DNA from: Mycteria americana | Taxonomy: Eukaryota > Chordata > Aves > Ciconiiformes > Ciconiidae | NCBI RefSeq assembly: GCF_035582795.1 | Contig: NC_134367.1 | Location: forward strand, 89,015,062 to 89,079,061 | Length of the DNA: 64,000 nucleotides | Reading direction: 5' to 3' | In this document: positions 11,480 through 22,255 of the stretch, piece after piece | Layout: every line of letters starts with the position of its first letter | Numbering within the stretch: position 1 is the stretch's first letter | Notes under the pieces: model-generated | The model's input: only the letters and a program-made list of their open reading frames with translations | Database searches by the model: none | What the model was told of the DNA's origin: nothing | Position numbers and translations under genes: made by a program

Positions 11480-12055
11480 TGTGCTGGTTTTGCCTGGGCT
11501 AGAGTTCATTTTCTTTATAGTAGCTAGTATGGGACTGTGTTTTGGATTTGTGCTGGAAACAGTGTTGATAGTACAGGGAGGTTTTAGTTGTCACTGAGCA
11601 GTGCTTATACTAAATCAAGGACTTTTCAGCTTCCCCTGCTCTGCCAGGTGCACAAGAAGCTGGGGGGAGACACAGCCGGGACAGCTGACCCCAACTGACC
11701 AAAGGGCTATTCCACACCATATGGCGTCATGCTCAGCATATAAAGCTGGGGAAGAAGAAGGAAGGGGGGACGTTCGGAGTGATGGTGTTTGTCTTCCCAA
11801 GTAACCGTTACGCGTGCTGGAGCCCTGCTTTCCTGGAGATGGCTGAACACCTGCCTGCCCATGGGAGGTAGTGAATGAATTCCTTGCTTTGCTTTGCTTG
11901 CGTGCACGGCTTCTGCTTTCCCTATTAAGCTGTCTTTATCTCAGCCCACGAGTGTTCTCACTTTTGCTCTTCCGATTCTCTCCCCCATCCCACCGCGGGG
12001 GAGTGAGCGAGCAGCTGCGTGGGGCTTGGTTGCTGGCTGGGGTTAAACCACGACA
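11480..12055 (+). mobile_element. Solo LTR of an avian endogenous retrovirus (copy B), sense in a CATSPERE intron
   Basis: This 576-bp LTR is bounded by TG and CA with a perfect 5-bp duplication, ACGCC (11475-11479 and 12056-12060). It has the sense-strand layout of copy A: a TGTGCTGGTTTTGCCTGGGC start, a CATATGGCGTCATGC block, TATAAA at 11739-11744, a degenerate polyadenylation signal (ATTAAG near 11923) and a terminal GGGGTTAAACCACGACA. It shares with copy C, not with copy A, a segment containing AAGTAACCGTTACGCGTG and TGGAGATGGCTGAACACCTG. It fills most of the intron between exons 11194-11273 and 12228-12327. Confidence 0.95.
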
Positions 12056-12227
12056 ACGCCTTAAGACGCCTTAGAGTAAAACGTCTTGTCAGCATGCTGC
12101 CTACCTGTCTTACCCTCCACAGCAGCAGCAGCTCTACATGCTCACCGATCCATGCACAGTTCTGAATACAAAGGCTGATTGTGTGCTTGTGCTGTTTTAT
12201 TGAGATGTCACATTCCACGTTTTACAG

Positions 12228-12327
12228 ATATGATGGCGATTCATATGTTGGAAATGTTGAAGCAAATTTTATATTATGGGAGATGAAAGGCAGAACTGAC
12301 TATGGGTACACTTCATTCATGAAAGAA
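12228..12327 (+). CDS. CATSPERE: CATSPERE exon (ILWEMKGRTDYGY), open
   Basis: This 100-nt exon lies between ttttacag and gtaagc. After a split Leu codon it reads YDGDSYVGNVEANFILWEMK and continues with GRTDYGYTSFMKE. The F-x-L-W-E-x-x-G-R-x-D-Y core is the most family-like stretch of the locus. The frame is intact. The exon begins 172 bp after the end of the LTR that occupies most of the upstream intron. Confidence 0.87.
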
Positions 12328-13039
12328 GTAAGCCATCTACTGAGAATGTAATTTTAATGTTTTATGCATAATGGTCTACATGCAACATATGACTGTTCTT
12401 ACACATGCTGAGCCCTCTTTAGTCTGAATGGATGTATATAGCTGCATAACATTTTAACATTTCATATACTGGACTTAACATCATAGACTATTCAAAGTTA
12501 TGCATGTGGGAGGTATTGAAACAATACAGTAAAGAGAAGAAAAATGTGCCCAATAGAATATGGCTTGGGAAATGAAACTTCAAAAATCACTTTGAAATTT
12601 CAGACTGCCTTCTCTCCAAAGAGAAAAAAAATGACACGCACTAATCCACATGGTCATTAAAACTAATTCTGCCCGATCTATTTATAATTAAAATTAGTAC
12701 ATTGCTTCCTTTTTCAGTAGGATGACAAAGGATATTTAAGCCAACTCCTCATCTGCATATAGTGTTATGGGAACTCTGGTAGCCGCCTCTGGCAGGTCAA
12801 TTTATGAAAGAACTCTTTGACACTCTTCTCTGTATACATATACAGCCATGCTGGAGGTTTGGACATGATCCTACTTATCCATTTGCAACCCTGACAAACA
12901 CAATTATCTCTTAAAGGTAAGTAAATCAAATATACTGAAGCATGATGCCACCTTTTCATGTACCATACTTTCAGATGATACACATTTAAAATTCACATTT
13001 TTAATCTGTTTGGTTTTTTTTAATTTGTATTTTTAACAG

Positions 13040-13119
13040 GCAGGTTGTCTGTATAAAACACACCCATGATGCTTAAACAAAGTAAAAATTCTACATTGGA
13101 TAAAATATGGGGACCACAG
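13040..13119 (+). pseudogene. CATSPERE: CATSPERE exon with 1-bp deletion
   Basis: The acceptor is tttttaacag and the donor gtatga. The exon starts AGCLYKTH in the frame set upstream and meets a TGA at 13067-13069. From about 13063 a second frame reads PMMLKQSKNSTLDKIWGPQ to the donor, which fits the phase-0 start of the next exon. The exon is 80 nt, while both neighbours require a multiple of three. One base has most simply been lost near the ACACACCC run. Confidence 0.78.
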
Positions 13120-14232
13120 GTATGAAAATCTATGTTTAGAAATAGCTGGTGATAGCGTGAATAAAATCTATTGTGATCTTACTTCATATTTGTGCATTAC
13201 CTGGTATCATTGGAGGAGGGGAGCATGGTGAAGCATTGACAAGGTGTAATAAAGCTCATATGACAATGCTGCAATGGTCTAGCCATAAAATGATCTAAAA
13301 GGATAATTTTGTGCTGAAAATACTTTATTAGTTAATATAATAGCTTAATAATTAGTTAATAACTACAATGTTAGTTATTGTATTGCAAGAAAGGCAAAGG
13401 TATCACTTAATACTCAGTAAAGCATTCTTTGTGGTCAACAACAGGAATAACTGAAACTCTTGTAATACAGAAGACTGTAACACAAAGAAGAGTGCTCGAC
13501 AGGAAGCCAGAGGGGGATTACAGAACTAAAAAAATTCCTCAGATGCAAACACTCACCAGGAAGCTGTCAGAAGAAGAGTAGGCTCAAGCCAGTGGAAGTA
13601 GAATAAGCAACAAAAATTGTGTTCATCCTTCCTAAAAAATAAAAGCAAAGAATGAGTTATTTCTTGTGCACAAGGCTGGAGTATCTGGCTTGAAATTTCT
13701 GCAAAAATCTTATCTTTGCCCTGTTGTTCAGAGAGACAGAAATTTGTCTGAAATCCTCTCCATAGCAAAGCCAGAGACAGTTTTGTTACCAATGCCAGTT
13801 TGGAAAGGATTCCATTTGGATATCCTATTTATCAGTAGTTTCCTTGGCATTTAGGTCAACTTCACAGCGTTTATTTCCCATCTAAACAAAGTTGTCTCAC
13901 AGAACCCCAAATTTGGGCTTTTGCTCAAAGGGGCAATAATGCTACTACAATTCAGTAAGCATTTTTAGTAATCTATCTGTGGTCTTGATACTAGAAATGC
14001 AGCTATAGTTAAATTTAGGGTGAAATCTATTTCGTCATTACAGTTACATCTGTCTGTTTAAAATACTTCTACCATTACAACATACTTCTAATAAAAACAA
14101 TGCTGCTTTTATGCATCAATTCATATTTAAGAAGCCTGACCTATTTGTACCCTTCTCATTGCTAGAATCTAATCTTAATCACAAATATAACTCTGGATAA
14201 ATTTAAATATCTTTGTAAAATAGTTTCGACTC

Positions 14233-14515
14233 ACAGAATCATAGATGAGCCCAGGTTGCAAGGAACCTTGAAGCATCATCTGGTCCAACCTTTCCTGGGA
14301 AAGAGAGCCTAGATGAGATTATCTAGTACCGTGTCCAGTCGCATCTTGAAAACCTCCAGGGATGGGGAATCTACCACATCCCTGGGGAGGTTGTTCCAGT
14401 GAGTGATTGTTCTCACTGTAGAACAATTCTTTCTTACATCGAGATGAAACCTCTCCCGGTGCAACTTGCAGCCATTGCCCCTTGTCTTCTCCATGTGGCT
14501 TCTTATGAAGAGAGC
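14233..14515 (-). mobile_element. CR1 LINE 3' end (ORF2 C-terminus plus 3'UTR)
   Basis: On the - strand this 5'-truncated copy encodes the CR1 ORF2 C-terminus (ERFHLDVRKNC, THWNNLPRDVVDSPSLEVFK, LDTVLDNLI), followed by a stop at about 14309. A short 3'UTR follows (TGGACCAGATGATGCTTCAAGG) and the terminal 8-bp-type repeat ATCTATGATTCTGTGA ends at about 14233. Severe 5' truncation with this terminal repeat is typical of avian CR1. It lies in the intron before the CATSPERE exon at 16415. Confidence 0.92.
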
Positions 14516-16414
14516 TCTTTTTGCTCAGTATTGCTCTTTTTGCCTTACATATCAATAATGTTACTGGTATTATGCTCTAGGGGAGGCTTGGCTTTCAGAT
14601 CAGTATCGGACACATTCCCGATCATATGGTTAGAACAGTTGATGTACACATTTCCCCTAGTTTCCTGCCTTTCATAGGAGACTGTCAAGGTGAGGTAGGA
14701 TGAAGACCAAGTGGGTTTGCTGGCCCTCAGCAGTCAAACTTTTCCTCAGAAACTTTGGCTTCAGGATCTTCTGAGACTATCAGTCCAGAATACCAGGACA
14801 CTTCCATTATTATTATACCAACTTGCAGTATGTTTTTCCGCTTAAATCCTTTCCATCTACCTGGATGTGGATGCTAGTGAGGTTAATATAACCTTGCTCT
14901 TACCAGTGAGGAACATTCTTGTAAACAGGAGAGAGGAATCCAGAAGATCTATTGAGACAGGCGAGTTGAAAAGGCTTTCAGCTCACTATTCATGAAGATC
15001 ATATTCTCCTTTATGAGCCCTCCTCCAAGCCGTGATTCTTTACTATGTATTCAAATTGAAGAGTCTGGGTCTCTCTGTTAGCTCTGCTAAAGCTCTGATA
15101 GCTCTGACAGCTCATTTCATGCCATGTTTTAGCCTTGCACAATTACATTAAAGACTATTCTATGTGAAGGTTAATCTGCTTTTCCCACCCTCTTGATGGT
15201 AGACTTTTGAAGAAGCAAAGCAGACTCAACTCTCCTGCCAGCAAACTGTTCTTAATGGAACTTTAATTACATTTCTGCATCTTTTAATAAGAAAATCCTT
15301 TGAGTATGGGACTACAAACCTCTTCTAAACATGTCCACTAACATAACCTCTTCAATCACCATTACCTTGGCCCATTAGTGTAGGTGAGAGTCACTTCCTC
15401 ATGGCTGACCTTTTTTCTAGTTTTCTATAAAGATAACGTGAGTCTTAGAACACACATAAAACTCTTACCCAAGACTTTTTACTTTTATTTAGCCAAGGAA
15501 ATACTTGCATGCATCTTTTTTCCCTAAAATTCATTCTTCTGCAGAAGCGACCCTTCACATCTTATATGTTAGTGTACCTTCTCTACCTATATTAACAGGA
15601 CGATTTTCTGACTAACAGAGCTTACATATGCATACCAATGGTACGAATGTAGACATGTACAGATAGACAGTATATCTTGGGAAATGTACAGGAAGTAACC
15701 TCTTTTTATTTTTGCTGTTTGATTGATCAGATTCCCACTGGAAGCCATGCCAGGAACCCACAAGTGTTATGAGGTTGAAAGAATGTAAAGAGAATGTATG
15801 AACCATGACATCTGGGGTTTTTACCTTCAAGCAGCCAAGCTGGATGGGAAAAAAAAGAATATATTCTGTAATATTCTCAGAACTAGTGCTTTGACCTGTC
15901 CAGGACTTTCTTGTCCAGGACTTTAGCCATAATTATGAAGCATCTTCATGCCCCTTTCAGATTGAGGAAAATATTTTCTGAAGATTTTCAGAAATAAATT
16001 CTGAAGCATCTTCAAAGTTCTCTATCTATTTTACATTCTGTCTCTTCTGTTTAGTAGTAGCCTTGAGATCTGTATAATAGAGACCGAATATGATAAACTG
16101 AATACAGACTACTTACAACTGCAAAATCAGAAAGTTCTCTAAGATTATGTCTTTAGGAAAAATACAGTTACTATAAGGACTGATATATGTGTTTGGTAAA
16201 TTATTGGCAGTTTCTTAATAGCTCTGTCAAGGGACTGAATTATATAATTTATGTTCATATGGGCATTTAATTTATGCTCAATTTAACATTTTCATAGCAG
16301 AATCTATTAGTAATTTTCAGCCACTACTTGCACATAAAAAAACCACCACACCAAACCTGTGTTTGTGTTAAATTGCTTTTCAAAGCTAGTTCAAAAATAT
16401 GTGTTTCTGTTCAG

Positions 16415-16575
16415 AATTACAGATCCTGTTTTGTGTTTCATCAGAACAGTACAAATGAAGGACTGCAGGAGCAGTATCAGATTTTAAACAGCACTTTGAA
16501 CAATTACATTGTTTGGGCTACTAGTCATCGTGCCATTTATGTGTTCAGAGTTAGGATATTAGATCGAAACTGCAG
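16415..16575 (+). CDS. CATSPERE: CATSPERE exon (stem region), open
   Basis: This 161-nt exon starts after tttctgttcag and opens NYRSCFVFHQNSTNEGLQ, then YQILNSTLNNYIVW and HRAIYVFRVRILDRNC. It has two N-glycosylation sequons and an alternating hydrophobic pattern typical of an extracellular beta-rich domain. The donor (gttatt) departs from the gtaag consensus and may be weak. The exon ends in phase 2, as the next needs. Confidence 0.83.
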
Positions 16576-17149
16576 GTTATTGTCTTTTTTTTCCATGTCA
16601 TAAAATGTAATGATGTGGGGTGAAAATGGACAAAATGCCTACCACTGGTATTTTTAAAATATTTTTGCTCAGGATTTCCTTTGGCTTTGGGTGCTACCAA
16701 GATTTTCACTTCTACCTAGCTCTAACTTAGAAATTAGGGTGTCATTTCTCAGAATCCTTGACTTTTCCATTTTTCAGACTAACCCACAGCATATATACTG
16801 AGTACGTAATCTGAAAACAATGAGGCAGTTACAAAAAAAGAACCATACTATTTGTAAATAAACATAGGTTATCTGAAAATCTTTGAAAATGTCCTATCTT
16901 ATGTTTTACAAGAACTTACGAGAGTATTGCTTCTATTCGAGAATATTTGTCTTCCGTTTACTGCAAACCAACAATTTAATATTTCAACTTTTTTATCCGC
17001 TCCAAATTTTTTTAAATAAATTGATCTGTATAATATTCAGTGTACTACCCCACATCCCATATACTTTGGGAACATAGATAAATTCCAATAAGAAGTCAAC
17101 AAAATAAACTGGTAGGTTCACATTTCCTGGTGGCTTACTTCTACCAGCC

Positions 17150-17182
17150 AACCTTACACTTGAAACCAACAAGTGTAAGGTT
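17150..17182. repeat. Perfect 13-bp inverted repeat, 7-nt loop
   Basis: AACCTTACACTTG (17150-17162) is the exact reverse complement of 17170-17182, with AAACCAA between. It lies in a CATSPERE intron. A second, weaker pair (CTGGTAG/CTACCAG) lies just upstream at about 17109-17146, so the block could fold into two adjacent hairpins. No known element was recognised. Confidence 0.7.
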
Positions 17183-17822
17183 TCACAACCCGAAAAAAGC
17201 TCCTGGCACAGGAGAGAGTTCTGGCTTTTCTTCTCCCCTTCTTTCAAATCCGCTTCCTTGAACCACCAGCACAGAGGTCAAATGGGAAACAAGGAGGACT
17301 GGTTAATGCACTGCAGTTTCTGCAATGTTCCCTGCTTATACTAAGCCTACAGTAAAGAGAACAGTTTTCAAACTTTTTCTAACCTCTCTCAAAGCCATAA
17401 ATGTTCCCTTGTTTCCTGATCTTTGCACAGACACGTTACCTCCTGTTTAAACCTCCACAAGCCCTGCTGATACCGCTGGGATGACTCTTGTAGAAAGTGC
17501 TTTTTCCAAGGCAGAGGACACATAAAAACGTGTATTTACATGCCTGAACGCTCACAAAAGTTGACTTTACTGCGGAAAAAATAATTGTAACTGCAAATAT
17601 ATTAAAAATTGACTATGTACTTAATTTTGAGTGTTACTTATAACTTTAGAAGGTTTTGAATAATGTTAATAATTTAATAATTTAATTTTCTTATCAAGAA
17701 CTTAAATTTTTCATTAAATATGTAAGGATGGGTGATTCTGGGCACCGGACAGTTTCATAAGATTCTCTGGTTTTGTTCTCAGCTGCAAAAATAACCTAAC
17801 AGGGCTTTTTTATGTGTTTCAG

Positions 17823-17876
17823 TTTTTGTGATGTAAAAGCATTCTTTGCAGTCCATACATATGGTGTAATTGAAAG
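17823..17876 (+). CDS. CATSPERE: CATSPERE exon, open
   Basis: The exon lies between gtgtttcag and gtaaca. Its 54 nt read FCDVKAFFAVHTYGVIE between split Ser and Arg codons. It is open and phase-consistent with both neighbours. Confidence 0.83.
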
Positions 17877-18033
17877 GTAACAGCTAGTAGACGTTCCTAA
17901 ATATTATTGTTATTTAATATATTAAATTATTCTTCTAGTCTTATTCTATTATTTTATTATTTAATATTTGTGTGAAATAAACTTGATACTACAAAAGCAT
18001 AAAGACAAGATACCATGTTCTTGTTCTGTGCAG

Positions 18034-18150
18034 AAGATTCACGGATAAAGGCAGAAGAATTTATCCACACATTTTTAATGATGCAGCTTCTCCAGAATAT
18101 CTATGTGAAAGCGAACAGGAAGTTTGCCAGCCTGTCAAACCTCGCTTGGT
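18034..18150 (+). CDS. CATSPERE: CATSPERE juxtamembrane exon, open
   Basis: The acceptor is ttctgtgcag. The first base completes Arg, then RFTDKGRRIYPHIFNDAASP and EYLCESEQEVCQPVKPRL follow. The two close cysteines and the DAASPE-x-LC core match the last extracellular segment of the subunit. The donor at 18151 (gtaatg) keeps phase with the final exon, while an alternative GT two bases upstream does not. Confidence 0.85.
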
Positions 18151-18871
18151 GTAATGCAAGTGTTCTCACAAGATCCCCAAAGCTAGACACGTCCCTTGCA
18201 ACTGCTTAGACTCATTTCTAGCTATTAATATTAGTCTTGCAGAAATCATGTTCCCGCAGCATCCTGGTAAAAATACAGGATTTGCATGAATAGGAATAAA
18301 AAAAATTTTAACATTATCCCATTAGCACTTCTCCAACATACCCAGAAACTTCAGAGATTTGCATTAGCCAGGCTTACAACTTATTTGACTGGGTGAAAAG
18401 TGTTCAGAGATATTACTCAGATCCTGCACCTGCAGGCCTCAGCCTGGTAAACCAGTGGATACTACCTGCTTTGCATTCCAACTTCTGTGGTATTTTATTT
18501 TCTCTGTTCTGTACAAAAGATAGCTGGAGTTGGAAAGCTTTTCAAACCAAATGAACTTCTAAGGACCCCAGTACCGTCATCTCTTATTAGGAAAAGGCTT
18601 TATTCTTGTTCCCTAATCAAAGGAATTGTCATTGACTGAAAAAGTCAACTGCCATTGACTGAAAAAGCAAATAATTTAGGTATTCCTGTTGGATTCTGAA
18701 TTGTTATGACCATACAGATTAAAAGAAATCCCTAATAATTAAGCAAATAAATATTGTCGTTACTGTATTGAGTGAATGTACCGCCAGTATGGAATCCGAG
18801 ATATTCTTGACTAATTAAGGCAGGAATCTAAAAAGTAATTGGATTTTAATCCTATTTCCTTTGCATTTCAG

Positions 18872-18998
18872 GTCAGATACATCTAGAATTACGCTCTATT
18901 CAGTCATCATGCTCTTCATCTTTTTGGTTGTCCTCATCATCAGCTACAAATATACTACTATGAACATACAAACATTACTCAGCTTTCAAGAGAACTAG
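18872..18998 (+). CDS. CATSPERE: CATSPERE last coding exon: membrane helix and stop
   Basis: The acceptor is ttgcatttcag. The exon reads SDTSRITLYSVIMLFIFLVV, then LIISYKYTTMNIQ and a short tail ending in TAG at 18996-18998. The hydrophobic run is one transmembrane helix followed by a short cytoplasmic tail, the expected topology of this type I subunit. The frame is intact from the previous exon through the stop codon. Confidence 0.85.
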
Positions 18999-19220
18999 AG
19001 CAAGACTTAAAGACCAGTATCTATCACACTATCTATCCGGACTTAAAGACCAGATTATCTGTCATACTAACGATAACCCATAAAACAAATGGCAAAATAT
19101 GGTGTCATTTTAGACAGCTGAAATACTGTTTATTAATGTTTTTATAAGCACTTTTTGTATCTCTATAATATCATTTAATGTATTTAGTTTCAATTAAATA
19201 TATTAATTTTAATGTATTTA

Positions 19221-19246
19221 AAGTTGTATTCAATAGAATACAACTT
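19221..19246. repeat. Perfect 11-bp inverted repeat, 4-nt loop
   Basis: AAGTTGTATTC and GAATACAACTT flank AATA, about 220 bp after the CATSPERE stop codon in its presumed 3'UTR. The sequence is AT-rich, so chance formation is plausible. Confidence 0.7.
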
Positions 19247-19542
19247 CAACCAATTTGCGAGTATAGGTCAGTGGTGGCTGACAGACAGCTTAACAGACAT
19301 TTTAACAGACATCTTTCAAGCTGAACTAAGTTAAGCTACAGTTGTGAGCCTCATTCTTGTGTTAGCCTGACCTTCTTACAGCTTTCACTGACTTACCTAA
19401 GCTATTAGCATATCTTTTCAGTGTGAAATCTGATAGAAAAATGCATGCAAAATTTCCACTCTATCCAAGGGGCTGCAGCCAATTGAGTTCCCATAATGAG
19501 CAGGACAGTCCATAAAGGGAGTATTGAATATTCCTAAAGACT

Positions 19543-19645
19543 TTTTTTTTTTTATACTGTATGCAATTTTTTATACTGTATGCAATTTTTATACTGTATG
19601 CAATTTTTTTTTATACTGTATGCAATAAGTATACATACTTATTGC
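19543..19645. repeat. Minisatellite (ATACTGTATGCAATTTT)n ending in a palindrome
   Basis: Four near-identical tandem copies of a unit with core ATACTGTATGCAA are separated by T-runs of varying length. The array ends in GCAATAAGTAT-AC-ATACTTATTGC (19622-19645), an 11-bp perfect inverted repeat with a 2-nt centre. It lies in the presumed CATSPERE 3'UTR. Confidence 0.85.
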
Positions 19646-19900
19646 TTAACAAATGATAATTCTATCTTTAAAGTACATATTTAGATTATATACCCTCTCA
19701 AGCTTATTCTCTCCTTCAATATAGAAATGTAAGGGTTACAATACTTGTTATAATAGTTGTGTTTTATTTGAATCTGTTTTTTCATTCCAGCTGAAGACAT
19801 TTTTGCACTTCTAGCCAGAATTTTCTTACTGGCAAGTTAAGATACCTTGTAAAGCTTATACTGTTAATGGCAATTGTTCCGTTTGTCCTAAAATATGTTT

Positions 19901-19906
19901 AATAAA
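19901..19906 (+). terminator. Probable CATSPERE polyadenylation signal
   Basis: This is a canonical AATAAA about 900 bp after the CATSPERE stop codon, in AT-rich sequence. Signal variants closer to the stop are possible. Assignment to CATSPERE is by position only. Confidence 0.45.
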
Positions 19907-22240
19907 GCTCCATAGGTAAATAAATGGTTGAACTTCTCATAATCACTTTATTTGATATTCACAAGTTTACGAAAATTTTCAGAAAGATTATAAAAGCTGT
20001 AGAAATCTGGCACAAAGAATATATGAGCATTTTTAATCATTTGTTACTGATTCATTTTGCATGATTCATATCCCATCTATTTCAGTACAGTTTGTACCAA
20101 GACAAAAATCAGAAATCAACTTTGAAATTTCACCTCCAGTGAAAACAGTCTGTTCCTACTGAACAGTAAGTCAGTCTTCCCTTAAGAGAGGATGGTCCCA
20201 TGGGCTGAAGCATAGGTGAGAGCCCTCCAGTTCCTTCTGGAGCATTTGAACATCTGTGTTCCACCTTAGCTGTGTGTATGCCAAACGCATGGGTCACACA
20301 GGAGGTGTGTAGCAACAACTGCGCAGGGTGCTCTGGATCGCTCTGTGAATCTAAGGTGCCTTAGTCCTCTCTCAGTTCTCTTTTATGGCTGAAAATTGGT
20401 GCTCCTCTAATCTTGACTATTTCTACACCTTTGAAAACTAAACAGACAATGGCATTTTCCATAAAGACAAGAAACCAGACTGCTCTTTAAGCGCATTTCT
20501 CCCATACAAGGATAGGAAAATGTCATGGCATAAAGTAAATGTAGTACAGATTGGCAGGCAATGATTTTGGTTTGTGTTCTTCTCTGAGATTTTCTGTGTT
20601 CCCATTAAGGGCTCAAGCAGCTTGGCTTTCAGTTTTACACGGCAGAAGTCCCTGGGTTCATACATTATACTTCTTTTGTGGTAACAGTGCCTACTCCTGA
20701 TCACTGCCCCGTTATCAAATGGCCAAACTCATCTTAGTGAGTATCTTGGGGCATCCCCATACCATACTTTCTCACTCTCCAAACTACTCGGATAAATGTA
20801 AACTGCTATAAAACATACCATATAAGGCATAACTTTCTGCAGTATTCACGCATGCTTAACATGACTTCTGACACCTAGCTAATCACAGGTTTTTTTCTCA
20901 AAAGAAGGATTTTCCTGTCTTTCGCAGATAACTGCATGAAAAGATAAACTGCATCACTGAGGAAGTCAGAGCTGTAGTATTGTGTTACTACTCTATGTAG
21001 TAAGTCCAATACTTAAATGCCAAAATTCAATTTTCAGGTCAAATAAATGACACTTTGGGGCTTTATTCTTCAGCTGTACTCATATAATATGAATTTTATC
21101 TCTCTCCTGTCACTACAGGCTAGAAGCTAGGTTTTCCTCTCCTTTTTCTTCACAGTGCATCTTGTAGACGAGCAATGAACAGGAGAGAATGAAGACTAAG
21201 TAATTCACTAGAAGTCATTCCAGCCCTCTGTGTTTCTCCCTTCCCGTTAATGTATACTGTTAGCTGGAAATGGAGCCCCTGCCTTTTCAGATAAGGTTTT
21301 TGACCCCTGCAGTTTTTAAGATACGATCATATTTTCCTCAGTATTCCCTGATACAGAAGCAACTTTTTCCCAAGTTTACTTTTTCCCAAAAGTAAACTTT
21401 TTGGTTTACTAATTGCTAGCTTGTTTCCTAGCTGCCAGACAAAGGAGCAGATGAAGAACATGACCCAAAGGAGTTACGGACATCCTGTCCACAGGTTTAC
21501 TGTTTCACTGGCAAAGTACAGCATTACTGCCAACAGTCCTCATACGGCTAAGATGAACCACAGGTTCGTACACCAGTCTCTCAGGCATTTCAATTTCATA
21601 TTCTGACAACCAGTAGCCAAACCTCTGGTAAGTTTTTGCAACAATACTAGTTTCCTCTAACCAAAGATCACTCCCCAAAGTAGGAAATAAACTGATGCTT
21701 TTTTAACTCTCTGCATCAGCTGTGCTGTAGTACCAGAGGAATGGAGCTGTTCTGCACGCAAAATGGAGCCCAGGGTGCAGAGCTCAGCAGCCAAGAAGAT
21801 TTTTAGCTGTGAAAAAGGGGCTATACATCTAACATCTAAACATCTGCAGCCAGAAGTGATAGTGGAAGCCAGAATACCCCTGGGGTGGTACATCCTCCTT
21901 CCTGCAGCACCTTCGTCTCAAGGGCACATCCACAGCCTGTTGTGAACTGCACCTTTTTTAAAGACAGTAGTTGTCGTTGTAAAATCAAATCTGCTGGAAG
22001 AGAGAAAGCATCTTTTCTCCTGTTGACGCTTTTACCAACTGGAATTTTGTTTTGCTATTGCTTGACAAGGTTATATATAAGGTTACCTTACCACTAAGTT
22101 ATACAAGGTTACTATCGAAGGTGTTTGCCGCCTTAGAAGTGGCCGTGCATTCACCAACATCCACCTGTGGGTCATCTGCAGGTCCAAAAGGCTCAAACGT
22201 TACTTCCGCAAAGCCAGCTCCAATTCCCGCTCTTCACTGA
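19907..22240. other. CATSPERE-DESI2 intergenic region
   Basis: About 2.3 kb of ordinary AT-rich sequence between the putative CATSPERE polyadenylation signal and the DESI2 promoter region. Apart from one short inverted repeat I see no gene, repeat family or RNA. Confidence 0.6.
21372..21399. repeat. Perfect 12-bp inverted repeat, 4-nt loop
   Basis: AAGTTTACTTTT and AAAAGTAAACTT flank TCCC, in the CATSPERE-DESI2 intergenic region. It is AT-rich, with no associated element recognised. Confidence 0.7.
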
Positions 22241-22244
22241 ACAT

Positions 22245-22255
22245 AAAATGGCGGC
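22245..22255 (+). promoter_or_regulatory. YY1-type motif upstream of DESI2
   Basis: AAAATGGCGGC matches the extended YY1 consensus AANATGGCGGC exactly. It lies about 0.5 kb before the likely DESI2 start site and could instead mark an upstream or antisense start. Confidence 0.6.

Larger units (their letters stand above)
67..18998 (+). pseudogene. CATSPERE: CATSPERE (CatSper channel subunit epsilon), 3' part of a broken multi-exon gene
   Basis: CATSPERE is a single-pass membrane auxiliary subunit of the CatSper calcium channel in the sperm flagellum. Its large ectodomain sits in the canopy over the pore with CATSPERB, G and D. Thirteen exons are placed here by AG/GT borders: 67-559, 947-1414, 9505-9557, 10342-10395, 10546-10572, 11067-11100, 11194-11273, 12228-12327, 13040-13119, 16415-16575, 17823-17876, 18034-18150 and 18872-18998. 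Codon phases join correctly across the ten junctions from 9505 on once one missing base at about 13062 is allowed for. Identity rests on family-like stretches such as YFYVGCSPGRHIVV, YYDWDKYHC, FILWEMKGRTDYGY and EYLCESEQEVCQP, on the C-terminal membrane helix, and on the next gene being DESI2. Stops at 500 and 1357 and frame changes argue that it is not functional. Exons expected between 1414 and 9505 were not found. The 5' end lies outside the window. Sequencing error is the alternative explanation. Confidence 0.82.
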
